A DNA stretch of 64,000 bases from Flavobacterium praedii. Lineage in GTDB: Bacteria > Bacteroidota > Bacteroidia > Flavobacteriales > Flavobacteriaceae. Position 1 is the stretch's first letter. Each line of letters starts with the position of its first letter. The stretch spans positions 4,077,501 to 4,141,500 of the forward strand of contig NZ_CP113948.1 in the NCBI RefSeq assembly GCF_026810365.1. The letters are read 5' to 3'. The notes under the pieces were generated by a model that was not told where the DNA came from, ran no database searches, and saw only the letters and a list, made by a program, of their open reading frames with translations. Made by a program: the position numbers and the translations under genes. This document shows, one piece after another, positions 8,439-16,782 of the stretch.

Positions 8439-8834
8439 ATGAAAAACAGTAAAAAAATAATACTCCTCTCATTACTTGCACTTGTTCTATTGGGATTTAC
8501 AAGTTATAATTATGTAATGCATGGCGGTGCAAGAGATTTAGCTTCCGAAGATACTGCCTATTCTGTTAGCTCAAAAAGTATAATTGAAGAATTTGTATCT
8601 AATATAGAAACTTCCAATTCAAAATACCTTGAGAAACCAATTGCCATTTCGGGAACCATTACGGCTATTACAGGTCGTGAAGTCATCATTGACAATTCAA
8701 TTATTTGCAATTTAAAAAACCCTGATATTAGTATTACAAAAAATCAAAATGTGACTATAAAAGGAAGAGTAATAGGTTATGATGACTTAATGCTAGAATT
8801 AAAATTAGATCAATGTTTTGTCATTAACAACTAA
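8439..8834 (+). CDS. Small exported OB-fold (tRNA_anti-like) protein
   Basis: I chose the ATG at 8439, giving 131 aa, because it places the hydrophobic signal/anchor segment (KIILLSLLALVLLGFTSYNY) at the N-terminus. The C-terminal 80 residues resemble the tRNA_anti-like OB-fold family of small exported proteins: KPIAISGTITAITGREVIID, NQNVTIKGRVIGYDDLMLEL. In such proteins the OB-fold is probably not an anticodon binder. It is the first gene of an operon with a DUF5777 barrel (5-bp gap), a cytochrome-like lipoprotein and a YceI protein. Exact role unknown. Confidence 0.75.
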   Translation: MKNSKKIILLSLLALVLLGFTSYNYVMHGGARDLASEDTAYSVSSKSIIEEFVSNIETSNSKYLEKPIAISGTITAITGREVIIDNSIICNLKNPDISITKNQNVTIKGRVIGYDDLMLELKLDQCFVINN

Positions 8835-8839
8835 ACTAA

Positions 8840-9709
8840 ATGAATCTTAAAACCTTTTTGCTTCCCGTTCTACTATTTCTATTTTTTCAAAACGTAAATG
8901 CTCAAGATGATTTACTCGGTCAATTAGATGTAAAATCAGATCAGAAAGAATTAGCGACAGCTGCATTCAAAGCATTACAAATATGCAATATGCAATCGAC
9001 AAAATTACCCGTAAAAGGAGAGTTTTACTTCCTAGTTTCGCATCGCTTTGGTGATTTAACAGAGGGACTTCAAAACTTTTTTGGATTGGATGAAGCCAAT
9101 ACTAAAATAGGGGGAATCTATGGAATTGCCAATTGGCTTTCTATAGGTGCCTCAAGACACACTGATAAAAAAATATATGAAGTAGGCTTAAAATACAAAC
9201 TTGCGAATCAAATGATTGGAGGGTTTCCGGTTACAATTGTAGGGTATAATACAGTTGATGTTAATAGTGAACTTGACAAAGCTAATTATCCTCAATTGCA
9301 GTTTAATAATCGATTGGCTTTCTCTTCACAATTATTAATTTCCAGAAAATTTACTGAATCCTTATCGTTTGAAATAGCGCCAATTTACATTCATAAAAAT
9401 CTGTATGACAATAAGAATGAATATGCAGACTTAATCCTATTGAGCTACGGTGCAAGATACAAATTAACAAAAAGATTAAGTGCAAACGTAGAATATGGAT
9501 CTCGTATAAGTGCTATGGATGGCTTTTTGGATACAAAATACCACAATCCAATAAGTGCAGGTTTAGATATCGAAACTGGCGGTCATGTTTTTCAATTGGT
9601 TTTTTCAAACAGTCAAGCAATGAACGATGTTTCCTTTTTTTCTAATGCAAGTGGAGCCTGGAAAGGAAAAGGAATTTACTTTGGATTTAATATGTATCGC
9701 GTTTTTTAA
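8840..9709 (+). CDS. DUF5777 family predicted beta-barrel protein
   Basis: The 289-aa protein has a signal peptide (FLLPVLLFLFFQNVNAQD) and a body of alternating polar and aromatic strands typical of outer-membrane barrels (GEFYFLVSHRFGDL, KIGGIYGIANWLSIGASRHT, LSYGARYKLTKRLSANVEYG). It ends in FGFNMYRVF with terminal Phe, as barrel-assembly substrates do. This pattern matches DUF5777, a Bacteroidota family of unknown function. It lies between the OB-fold gene and the cytochrome-like lipoprotein gene, so a role next to a redox protein in the outer membrane is plausible but unproven. Confidence 0.82.
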   Translation: MNLKTFLLPVLLFLFFQNVNAQDDLLGQLDVKSDQKELATAAFKALQICNMQSTKLPVKGEFYFLVSHRFGDLTEGLQNFFGLDEANTKIGGIYGIANWLSIGASRHTDKKIYEVGLKYKLANQMIGGFPVTIVGYNTVDVNSELDKANYPQLQFNNRLAFSSQLLISRKFTESLSFEIAPIYIHKNLYDNKNEYADLILLSYGARYKLTKRLSANVEYGSRISAMDGFLDTKYHNPISAGLDIETGGHVFQLVFSNSQAMNDVSFFSNASGAWKGKGIYFGFNMYRVF

Positions 9710-9757
9710 TTAATTGGAATACTAAAAAATAAATAATAACCTATAAATAAAATAATT

Positions 9758-10261
9758 ATGAAAAAAGTAGCACTGTTTTTATTAGCCATTGGTAGTGTAC
9801 TGGTACTATCTTGTGAGCCGAACACTTACGACGAAATCGAGCAACCAGTATCAACTCCTGATCCGACGCCAACGCCGACGCCGACGCCAACGCCAACGCC
9901 GACGCCAACACCGACGCCAACACCGACGCCAACACCGACGCCAACACCGACGCCAACGCCAACACCGACGCCAACGCCAACACCAACACCGACACCAACG
10001 CCAACACCGACGCCAGCAAACGTAACTTACACCAAAGATGTACAACCTATTATTGCTACAAACTGTACTTCATGTCACAGTTCTGGTGGACAATCACCTG
10101 CTTTAGGAACGTATACTCAAGTAAGTAACGCTACAAAAACAGGTAATTTATTATGTACTATACAAGCACAAAATTGTAAAACTATGCCACCAAGTGGTAA
10201 AATGTCACAAGCAAATATTGATTTAATTCTTCAATGGAAAACCCAAGGGTATTTACAATAA
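9758..10261 (+). CDS. Mono-haem cytochrome c-like lipoprotein with (Thr-Pro)25 linker
   Basis: The 167-aa protein starts with a lipoprotein signal peptide ([13 protein letters not shown], lipid-accepting Cys near residue 19). A short spacer and 25 uninterrupted Thr-Pro pairs (residues 37-86) follow. The last 80 residues begin [12 protein letters not shown] and carry one CXXCH haem site (Cys103, Cys106, His107). A candidate Met ligand is in [10 protein letters not shown]. The linker is expected to be an extended, possibly O-glycosylated stalk that holds the haem domain away from the membrane. The same arrangement is common in small Bacteroidota cytochromes. It is third in an operon whose promoter may be controlled by FecI. 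Confidence 0.85.
   Translation: MKKVALFLLAIGSVLVLSCEPNTYDEIEQPVSTPDPTPTPTPTPTPTPTPTPTPTPTPTPTPTPTPTPTPTPTPTPTPTPTPTPTPANVTYTKDVQPIIATNCTSCHSSGGQSPALGTYTQVSNATKTGNLLCTIQAQNCKTMPPSGKMSQANIDLILQWKTQGYLQ
9866..10015 (+). repeat. Hexanucleotide tandem repeat encoding (Thr-Pro)25
   Basis: Twenty-five tandem 6-bp units of the form ACR-CCR encode Thr-Pro. They mix ACG/ACA and CCA/CCG codons and are far more GC-rich than the surrounding DNA. Changes by whole units keep the frame, so the array is a natural length-variation site in the cytochrome linker. Confidence 0.95.
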
Positions 10262-10396
10262 AAAAGATGAAATCGCTATCGCAACAGTTATAACAATTGA
10301 AAATCATCGAATACCAAAACAAAAATAGTAATCGATGAGATAAACACCAATGAAGATCTGGCGATACTATATTCCATTAAAAAATATTATCTACAT

Positions 10397-10942
10397 ATGA
10401 AAAGAACAGCCCTTATACTACTAATTTTAATGCTTGGAAATACCATTTTCTCTCAAAAAATGATTACCCGAACAGGCTTGGTCACATTTGAAGCCTCAAT
10501 GCCAAGCTTTGAAGAAATAGCAGCAAAAAACAATACTGCCTCTTGTATACTGGACAAAGGAACGAGTGATTTTGTGGCGCTGGTTTTGATCAAAGGATTT
10601 CAATTTAAATCCCCTTTGATGGAAGAACATTTTAATGAAAATTATATGGAATCCTCTATTTATCCAAAAGCCACTTTTAAAGGGAAAGTTTTAAATTTTG
10701 ATTCCAAAAAATTAACCACGACTAAAAGTGTTTATGATTTAGAAGGTGATCTGACTATTCACGGTGTTAGCACAAAAATTAAAACTAAAATCAATTTAAA
10801 CTTAGCCTCTGGAAAAGTAGTTGCTACCTCTAGTTTTGATGTAAAACCTCAAGATTATAAAATTGAAATTCCAAATCTTGTAAAAGATAAAATTGCAAAA
10901 AATATCACTATTAATTTTAATTTCTCATTAGTAGATCAATAA
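10397..10942 (+). CDS. YceI family protein
   Basis: The 181-aa secreted protein has an N-terminal signal peptide (ALILLILMLGNTIFSQ). The lipocalin-like YceI fold follows: VTFEASMPSFEEIAAKN, LVLIKGFQFKSPLMEEHFNE, YPKATFKGKV, DLTIHGVSTKIKTK, FDVKPQDYKIEIPNLV. YceI proteins bind isoprenoid chains such as polyprenyl or quinone tails, and several are linked to respiratory or cytochrome genes. Here it is the last gene of the OB-fold/DUF5777/cytochrome operon (135-bp gap, no terminator between), followed by a strong terminator. Lipid binding is inferred from the family only. Confidence 0.9.
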   Translation: MKRTALILLILMLGNTIFSQKMITRTGLVTFEASMPSFEEIAAKNNTASCILDKGTSDFVALVLIKGFQFKSPLMEEHFNENYMESSIYPKATFKGKVLNFDSKKLTTTKSVYDLEGDLTIHGVSTKIKTKINLNLASGKVVATSSFDVKPQDYKIEIPNLVKDKIAKNITINFNFSLVDQ

Positions 10943-10944
10943 TT

Positions 10945-10982
10945 AAAAAAAGACTCCAAAGTAACAATTGGAGTCTTTTTTC
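10945..10982 (+). terminator. Terminator after the YceI gene
   Basis: AAAGACTCCAA pairs with TTGGAGTCTTT around an 8-nt loop, followed by a T run. It closes the operon that starts at 8439. Confidence 0.85.
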
Positions 10983-11048
10983 AAACAACAATAATTAAAA
11001 AAATGGCTACATTCGCTAAATCAAATATAAAAAAGGCATTTTAATTGA

Positions 11049-11309
11049 ATGAATATATCCATTATAACTACTATGAGCTACAATGACATTATTGAATCTT
11101 TTGGAGTTGGAATTATTTTGGTTGCCTACTTCTTGAATGTTTTTTCATTTATACCAAAAAAAGGTAAATTCTATTTCACGCTAAATATCATTGGAGCTAG
11201 TATTGTCTGCTATACTTCTGTTTTAATCAATTACATCCCTTTTATTATGCTAGAAGGAACATGGGGAATAGTTAGTTTATTTGGACTTATTCGAATTTTA
11301 AAAAAATAA
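11049..11309 (+). CDS. Small membrane protein, CBU_0592-like
   Basis: The 86-aa protein consists almost entirely of three hydrophobic segments (GVGIILVAYFLNVFSFI, FTLNIIGASIVCYTSVLI, FIMLEGTWGIVSLFGLI). The pattern, including the conserved-looking ML(E)GTWG turn, resembles the CBU_0592 family of small bacterial membrane proteins of unknown function. The start is uncertain: an internal ATG at 11073 would give 78 aa. It stands alone between two terminators. Confidence 0.65.
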   Translation: MNISIITTMSYNDIIESFGVGIILVAYFLNVFSFIPKKGKFYFTLNIIGASIVCYTSVLINYIPFIMLEGTWGIVSLFGLIRILKK

Positions 11310-11324
11310 AATACCTTAAACTTA

Positions 11325-11361
11325 AAAAAGAGACTGCCAAAAAAATGGCCAGCCTCTTTTA
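11325..11361 (+). terminator. Terminator after the small membrane protein gene
   Basis: An imperfect hairpin pairs AAAAGAG-CTG-CCA with TGG-CCAG-CCTCTTTT, with one A/C mismatch and a bulge, and ends in a short T run. The next gene is convergent and starts its stop codon about 150 bp further right. Confidence 0.6.
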
Positions 11362-11514
11362 ACAAAAACTATAAAAACTAACTAATAATTAATTGTACTC
11401 ATCTTCTTATTTCAAAAAGATACTTTATAAAGATGGACAAACACAAATTTCTACTCTATGTAACTCAGTTATGAATCAGTTTTTACAATAGTTTGCAATT
11501 TCTTAATTTTTTAG

Positions 11515-12147
11515 TTAAAAACTAGCGGAACTATTCCCTTGATAAACAAATTTAAAAGTAAAATATCTTCCTACTGATGTTGCGTCTGGTGTTGCTGGAG
11601 CATCTTTGTAATAGCTTAAAATTTCAAATTTTGCATATTTCCCATCATGTGTTTTTACTATGAATATTTTTCCAGCAATTGGCGAAATAATATTGGTTGT
11701 TTGATTGTATGAGTACCAACCATTTCCGCTTCCAGTAGGAATAGCATAAGTTAAAGCAGCATCTTGAGCAAATGTTGCCACCGCAGGAATTGCAGTTATG
11801 GCATTTAATGTGCCCGAAACAATACTTACTGCGCCCGTTCCTGTTCTAGCTGGCTCATCTGCGATACCAATTAAAGTTCCGCCATTTACAATTATTGTCG
11901 TTCCTCTAAAAGCAATATCCCAATTATCATTTGTAACTACAGCATTTTCTGAAAAACTAAATTTAGTAAAGGAACCACCTACTGTTTGCCCTTGCCCACC
12001 AGTTTGCGGAGCTGTTAAATTGGAAACCGTTTTTGTTTCTAATACTATCGCTACTGGAGTATCTTCATTGCTACTGCAAGATGCTGTAAATAGTACTACT
12101 GCCAAAAGAGATAGTTTTAAAAATTTTGTTGTAAATCTGTTTTTCAT
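11515..12147 (-). CDS. HmuY family haem-binding lipoprotein
   Basis: The 210-aa lipoprotein has a signal peptide ending FTASCSSN. HmuY proteins of Bacteroidota capture haem at the cell surface and pass it to a TonB-dependent receptor. Family features visible are SGG-type early strands, FTKFSFSENAVVTNDNWDIAF with the conserved N-WDIAFRGT phrase, and a C-terminal region of the form GKIFIVKTHDGKYAKFEIL followed by RYFTFKFVYQ. It follows the receptor gene by 20 bp on the same strand, the usual HmuR-HmuY pairing. The exact haem-ligating residues are not conserved across the family, so I do not assign them. Confidence 0.88.
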   Translation of the reverse strand: MKNRFTTKFLKLSLLAVVLFTASCSSNEDTPVAIVLETKTVSNLTAPQTGGQGQTVGGSFTKFSFSENAVVTNDNWDIAFRGTTIIVNGGTLIGIADEPARTGTGAVSIVSGTLNAITAIPAVATFAQDAALTYAIPTGSGNGWYSYNQTTNIISPIAGKIFIVKTHDGKYAKFEILSYYKDAPATPDATSVGRYFTFKFVYQGNSSASF

Positions 12148-12167
12148 AATAAAAGTGTTTAAAATAA

Positions 12168-14240
12168 TTAATAATTGAATTGTAATTTTCCAAAAATCTG
12201 CCTTCCAGAAACGGTGCTGATTTCTTGTGGATTTGTAAAATCAAAAAGATTGTTTACACCTAATTGGAGGGATAATTTTTTAATTTGTTTTAAAAATGAA
12301 AGATTTGCTGTAGTATAACCATCTACAAAATCATCATATTTATCTAAGATTTGATTGCTGTTAGTATCCCATAAACCATATTTACTTTTATAAAAAATTT
12401 GTAAATTGAGATCGGTTTTTATTTTGGGAATGATATAATAAAATTTGACATTTGCCGTATTCGTGGAACGGTTAAATAGCCCAAAATAATCAGTAGTTTT
12501 TATTTTGAAAGACTCTAATGTAACAGGATCTCTGGCATAGACAGTTCCATTTTCGATAGCTTTTACAACAGATTTATCTTTTGCAACTAGGTATTGATAT
12601 CCTACAGAAAAATTAAATTGCTTCGAAAAATTATAAGTTGAATTGAATTCTAATCCATAAGTAAAAATTTGGTTAATATTAAAGTAGCTAAATACGTTTT
12701 GGCCATTTGTTTTTTGTGCTACAACACGAGTATCAATTAAATTTGAAATAGAATTGTAAAATAAATTAGCTTCTATTTTTAATTTATCTTTTTGATAAAA
12801 ACTTCCAAAATTGACATTTATAGAACTTTCTGGTTTCAACGAATTTTCAAAACTAATCTCTGAAATTCTATACAACAATTGTCCTTGACTCTCTAAAACA
12901 TTCAATTGTGATTCTGCGACATTGTATCCCAAAACGGTATATCCCACAGATGAATTGGTAAAATCAAAATACAATTGACGAAAATCGGGTGCTTTAAAAC
13001 CATATCCAATAGATGACTTAAGTGATAAATTAGTGTTTATTTTAAAATTTACGGCTAATTTTGGACTTAATTGCGACTCATATTGTTTGTTGTCGTCATA
13101 TCTCAAGCCAGCCAAAATATTCCATTTATCTGTTGGATTATAATCATATTGTATAAAAGCATATTGCGAATTGAAAACTACTTTTCCTTCAAAATAAGTC
13201 CTATCTAAAGTTTCATAATTCATACCGATTCCTGTGGTTAATTTATTTTTGCCTATCAAGAAAGTGGCTCTAATTTCTGGTCGAAATAGCCATTGATCGT
13301 AAAAATTTTCTTCAAAAAGTACATTGTCTGGATTATTCAAAAAGGATTCATTTCTATAATTGGTGGTGTACAATTCGTAGTCCATATTTATATTTGAATT
13401 CCATCTTTGCTGCAATTTTGTTTGAATATCCCATTCATTTATACTTGCATCTCCATTATAGTTTTCATTTTCAATTACAGTTTTATAATCTTGTTTCTGA
13501 TGGTAATACCTTGTCCCCATGGTTAATTTTAAACCATCCGAAAAATCAAAATAGAATCTCGGCTGAATAGTTATATTCTGATAAGGTTCTACTGTTTTCA
13601 ACACAGTAGTTTCGTCCAAATCATAGCCATCAGACTTAAAATAATCTGTAAAAACTGTCCCCGAAAATTTTTTCTTTTTCCAATTTAAGCTGGCATTAGC
13701 ATCGATAGTATTAAAGGTCACATACCGATATGAAAAACTGCCTGAAAGCAAATCTTCTTTAGGCTTTTTGGTAATGATATTTATTACTCCGGCAAGAGCC
13801 TCCGATCCATACAGTGAAGATGAGGCTCCTTTCACAATTTCAATTCGCTCTATATTACCGACACTTACTCTTGATAAGTCTAAAGTTCCAGCACTCCTGC
13901 CTACTAGCGGAACACCATCCATCAGAATCAAAGTATAAGCTGCGTCCAATCCTTGCATTTGAATCCCTTCAACTCCACCAAAGTCGGCAGTTGTGATAAG
14001 TCCTGTTTGTTGTGACAAAATCTCGTTTAGTTTTGTCACTCCTGCTCTTTCAATATTAGCTGCTGTTATTACATAAGTTGGTAATGGCAAAGTCGAAAGT
14101 AGTCTTTCGGTTCGGGTAGCTGTTACAACTACTTCGCTTAATTGCTCCATTTTTAAACTAGTTACATTTTTATCTTCTTGAGCAAAAAAAAATGTTGGTA
14201 ACAAAATTAAACCTATAAATTGTAGTTTATTTAGAAACAT
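12168..14240 (-). CDS. TonB-dependent receptor, probable haem/HmuR-type
   Basis: I use the ATG at 14238-14240 (690 aa), which starts a proper signal peptide (FIGLILLPTFFFAQ); the longer reading frame to 14309 adds 23 residues without signal character. The TonB box/plug region reads LSEVVVTATRTERLLSTLPL, and the plug contains LMDGVPLVGR and IVKGASSSLYGSEALAGVIN. A barrel of about 550 residues follows, with YGFKAPDFRQLYFDF. This segment resembles the FRAP box of haem receptors. The C-terminus reads FGKLQFNY. Neighbouring HmuY makes haem the best-supported substrate. Confidence 0.9.
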   Translation of the reverse strand: MFLNKLQFIGLILLPTFFFAQEDKNVTSLKMEQLSEVVVTATRTERLLSTLPLPTYVITAANIERAGVTKLNEILSQQTGLITTADFGGVEGIQMQGLDAAYTLILMDGVPLVGRSAGTLDLSRVSVGNIERIEIVKGASSSLYGSEALAGVINIITKKPKEDLLSGSFSYRYVTFNTIDANASLNWKKKKFSGTVFTDYFKSDGYDLDETTVLKTVEPYQNITIQPRFYFDFSDGLKLTMGTRYYHQKQDYKTVIENENYNGDASINEWDIQTKLQQRWNSNINMDYELYTTNYRNESFLNNPDNVLFEENFYDQWLFRPEIRATFLIGKNKLTTGIGMNYETLDRTYFEGKVVFNSQYAFIQYDYNPTDKWNILAGLRYDDNKQYESQLSPKLAVNFKINTNLSLKSSIGYGFKAPDFRQLYFDFTNSSVGYTVLGYNVAESQLNVLESQGQLLYRISEISFENSLKPESSINVNFGSFYQKDKLKIEANLFYNSISNLIDTRVVAQKTNGQNVFSYFNINQIFTYGLEFNSTYNFSKQFNFSVGYQYLVAKDKSVVKAIENGTVYARDPVTLESFKIKTTDYFGLFNRSTNTANVKFYYIIPKIKTDLNLQIFYKSKYGLWDTNSNQILDKYDDFVDGYTTANLSFLKQIKKLSLQLGVNNLFDFTNPQEISTVSGRQIFGKLQFNY

Positions 14241-14337
14241 TCTTGATAATTTTTGACAAATATATATTTTATTTTTATTCATTCTAAATAAAAATAGTAT
14301 TTTTGACAAATAATAATATTAATTAAAAACTAACCCT
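14241..14337. promoter_or_regulatory. Divergent promoter region between receptor and DUF6607 genes, with 14-nt direct repeat
   Basis: The sequence ATTTTTGACAAATA occurs twice, at 14249-14262 and 14299-14312, exactly 50 bp apart. The first copy covers a minus-strand -7 box TATATTTG (14264-14257) for the receptor. The second covers a plus-strand -7 box TATTTTTG (14298-14305) for the DUF6607 gene. The symmetry suggests shared control, perhaps by an iron or haem repressor; this is inference. Confidence 0.5.
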
Positions 14338-15249
14338 ATGAGAATCAAAGCAATTATTTTTTCAATTGTACTATTAACAAGTCTAACAGGCAAAAGTCAA
14401 GATTTAAAACAACAACAAGACATTAACTCTATAAAAGCAATGTGTGGTTGTTATGAAGTGAAATTTAACTTCACTGAAACTTTTAAATATTCAAAAGACA
14501 GCATCAATTACAAACCATCAGAAACCAAACACGATAGTGGATTAGAATGGGTTGAATTAGTAGAAAATCTACCTAACAAAATTGTTTTGCAACATTTATT
14601 GATTGTTGGAACTGGAGAAAATGATATTGTAAAACACTGGAGACAAGATTGGCTATATGAAAACACTGATTTGTATTCTTTTTTTAAAGACCAAACCTGG
14701 AAATTCAACAAATTACCAACCAAAAGCGTAAAAGGGCAATGGACACAAAAAGTATATCAGGTAGATGACAGTCCAAGATATGAAGGAACTGCAAGCTGGG
14801 TTCATGTAGACGGAAAAGATTATTGGATGAACACAACTGATGCACCATTACCGAGAAGAGAGCATACTAAAAGAAACGATTATAATGTGTTAAAAAGAAG
14901 AAACATTCAGGAAATAACATCGTCTGGCTGGATTCATGAACAAGACAATGACAAAATAGTTAGAGATACTGACGAAAAAGACGTCTTACTGGCACAGGAA
15001 AAAGGGATGGATATTTATACCAAAGTTGACGACAGCAAATGCAAATTGGCTCAAAACTGGTGGAAAAAAAACCATGAAGTTTGGATAAAAGTTAGAAGCA
15101 AGTGGGGAAAAGTCTATGCTAATAACAAAGATTTATCGTTGCTAAATAAAGTAAATAAAAAATCACTTTTTTCAGTTTTATTTGATTTAAAACCTACTGC
15201 AACCCAAGTCGAAGTTGATACTATAATTGATTCTTTTATTGTCAAATAA
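14338..15249 (+). CDS. DUF6607 family secreted protein
   Basis: The 303-aa protein has a signal peptide (IIFSIVLLTSLTGKSQD). The mature part is rich in Trp, Lys and Asp, with phrases such as MCGCYEVKFNFTETF, VKHWRQDWLYENTDLYSF and YEGTASWVHVDGKDYWMNTT. These fit DUF6607, a Bacteroidota family often found near haem or iron uptake genes, as far as I recall. Here it is divergent from a HmuY/receptor pair across a 97-bp shared promoter region, supporting a role in the same process. Molecular function is unknown. Confidence 0.8.
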   Translation: MRIKAIIFSIVLLTSLTGKSQDLKQQQDINSIKAMCGCYEVKFNFTETFKYSKDSINYKPSETKHDSGLEWVELVENLPNKIVLQHLLIVGTGENDIVKHWRQDWLYENTDLYSFFKDQTWKFNKLPTKSVKGQWTQKVYQVDDSPRYEGTASWVHVDGKDYWMNTTDAPLPRREHTKRNDYNVLKRRNIQEITSSGWIHEQDNDKIVRDTDEKDVLLAQEKGMDIYTKVDDSKCKLAQNWWKKNHEVWIKVRSKWGKVYANNKDLSLLNKVNKKSLFSVLFDLKPTATQVEVDTIIDSFIVK

Positions 15250-15265
15250 TTAAAACTTTACAATT

Positions 15266-15610
15266 ATGTGCAATCTAAAAATATTAAATCGAACCTCTAA
15301 TGGAATTTTGTTGTATTGTCAACATCGAGACATGTATCAATTATTGTTCAATAATTTGACCTTTGATCTGAGCAGCATCGAAATGACAAGTTTTTCTAAC
15401 TATTTGGATCACATAGATATTGATTATTGGGAAACTGAATATCAACATTCTATTTATGAAAAGAAGATTCCAATCCCGACTTTACAAACCAACTTTATTA
15501 TTTTATTGAACAGAAAGGAAGTGGAGGAATTACGGTATTTGGTAGATTGTATTAATGAATATAAAATCCTAAAACCATTTGAAATTAATTATATGATAAT
15601 TTCAAATTGA
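15266..15610 (+). CDS. Hypothetical cytosolic protein, DUF6686-like
   Basis: The 114-aa protein has no signal peptide or membrane segment. It reads like a compact alpha/beta domain, with MCNLKILNRTSNGILLYCQH near the start and FIILLNRKEVEELRYLVD near the end. This resembles DUF6686, a small Bacteroidota family. It follows the DUF6607 gene by 16 bp and ends at a strong terminator, so the two are an operon. If the haem assignment of the locus is right, this would be its only cytoplasmic member. No function assigned. Confidence 0.65.
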   Translation: MCNLKILNRTSNGILLYCQHRDMYQLLFNNLTFDLSSIEMTSFSNYLDHIDIDYWETEYQHSIYEKKIPIPTLQTNFIILLNRKEVEELRYLVDCINEYKILKPFEINYMIISN

Positions 15611-16123
15611 TCTAATCTTTCTTTTAGAATTAGCACATAAAAAAAAACCGTCTCGTTCAATAAAAAACGGGACGGTTTTTTTGTTTTAGGCAGTATCTGA
15701 TAAAATTTGATTTGTGATGAAAAGCTGAATTTAAGGAATTCAAAATTACTGCAAAAGCAGCATATAAAAAGATATATTTTGATATGTCATCTTTTATACA
15801 ATTTAAGACTAGTTTTTCATGTCTTCTGATTGATAATTAAGTTGGATTTTACACTTTTAGCATTAATTTCTATCAAACGTTTTCGTTTGTTTTACAGTTT
15901 GCCAAAAGAAGCTTTTTAAATAATGTCTTAATGTTAAAAAATAAAGAATAATTTAATTTAAAATTAAAATAAACACATAAAATTATTGTATTTGTAAAAA
16001 ATGTTTGTTTTTTTGAAAAATTAATAAAAAAATATTTTTGCTGTTTCAAAAATAAATGTACTTTTATACTATAAAATAAAAACATAAAAATCTTTAAAAA
16101 ACAATATAAAAAAATACAAGATC
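15611..16123. other. 513-bp gene-free stretch
   Basis: Apart from the terminator at 15641-15682 I find nothing convincing. Both strands carry only short AT-rich frames. The last 200 bp are extremely AT-rich (about 85 percent) and probably hold the promoter of the gene at 16124. Confidence 0.5.
15641..15682 (+). terminator. Terminator after the DUF6607/DUF6686-like operon
   Basis: AAAAAACCGTCTCGTT pairs with AACGGGACGGTTTTTT, with one G-T wobble and an 8-nt loop, followed by T residues. Confidence 0.85.
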
Positions 16124-16678
16124 ATGAGAACAATTATCACCTTTGCCCTTTGCTTAATCTTCTTTTCTGCGACGTATTCACAAGACCAAAAAACAGCTGA
16201 TAGAAAAGCAGAAACTTTAAAAATGGAAGTATTACCAGAAGTATTAGTTTCACACACTAAAAATGTTTCAAAATACATTCCAGACAACAATCCTGATGCA
16301 GTTATCAGAAACATTCAAAACAAATTCATTTCGTACAATGTAGATAATGAAGAGTGCAGAAATTTCGACGAGTATTTAGTGACTTTAGAAAATGAAAAAG
16401 GCTTCATGGTGGCAACTTACAATCAACACGGAGTATTAGTAAGGGTTAACGAAAAATATACAAATGCAGAATTACCAAGAGAAATAATGCGTTTTGTCTT
16501 TATGTGGTATCCTGAATGGACAATTACAAAAAGTAAGTTTGAATATTCTCAACAAAAAGGAGCAATATTAAAAAAAACATACCATTTGAAACTTAAAAAA
16601 GATAATCAAACTCAAAATATACAAATTAGTTTAACAGACGAAATTGTTAAAACAAACAATGAATTAGCAATGAATTAA
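16124..16678 (+). CDS. Hypothetical secreted protein, possibly PepSY-like
   Basis: The 184-aa protein has a signal peptide (ITFALCLIFFSATYSQD). The body contains a repeat-like pair of segments, NEKGFMVATYNQHGVLVRVN and YPEWTITKSKFEYSQQ. These recall the FDxxGxL...YPxW pattern of PepSY-like or BLIP-like domains in Bacteroidota. That similarity is weak. It stands alone, convergent with argS. Function unknown. Confidence 0.6.
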   Translation: MRTIITFALCLIFFSATYSQDQKTADRKAETLKMEVLPEVLVSHTKNVSKYIPDNNPDAVIRNIQNKFISYNVDNEECRNFDEYLVTLENEKGFMVATYNQHGVLVRVNEKYTNAELPREIMRFVFMWYPEWTITKSKFEYSQQKGAILKKTYHLKLKKDNQTQNIQISLTDEIVKTNNELAMN

Positions 16679-16730
16679 AATTGCAATGATTCTCAATCAA
16701 ACCAAAATTCCCCGTCCCTAACAAATAAAA

Positions 16731-16762
16731 AAGAGGCTGTCTAAAAACATAGACAGCCTCTC
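16731..16762 (-). terminator. Terminator of argS
   Basis: A perfect 10-bp stem, GAGGCTGTCT/AGACAGCCTC, is followed on the minus strand by TTTTTTATT. On the plus strand it lacks a T run, so it serves argS rather than the convergent gene. Confidence 0.8.
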
Positions 16763-16782
16763 CTTAAAATTTATTTATAAAA

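Noticed and set aside
9756..10045. Long overlapping frames on both strands across the (TP)25 array
   Set aside because: They are artefacts of the hexamer repeat, which gives Arg-, Gln- or Ala/Ser/Leu-rich frames without stops.
14327..14337. Possible fourth FecI-type box (CATAGGGTTAG on the minus strand)
   Set aside because: It differs at the key TAGGGTRAA positions and has no GTTTTAT at the correct spacing.
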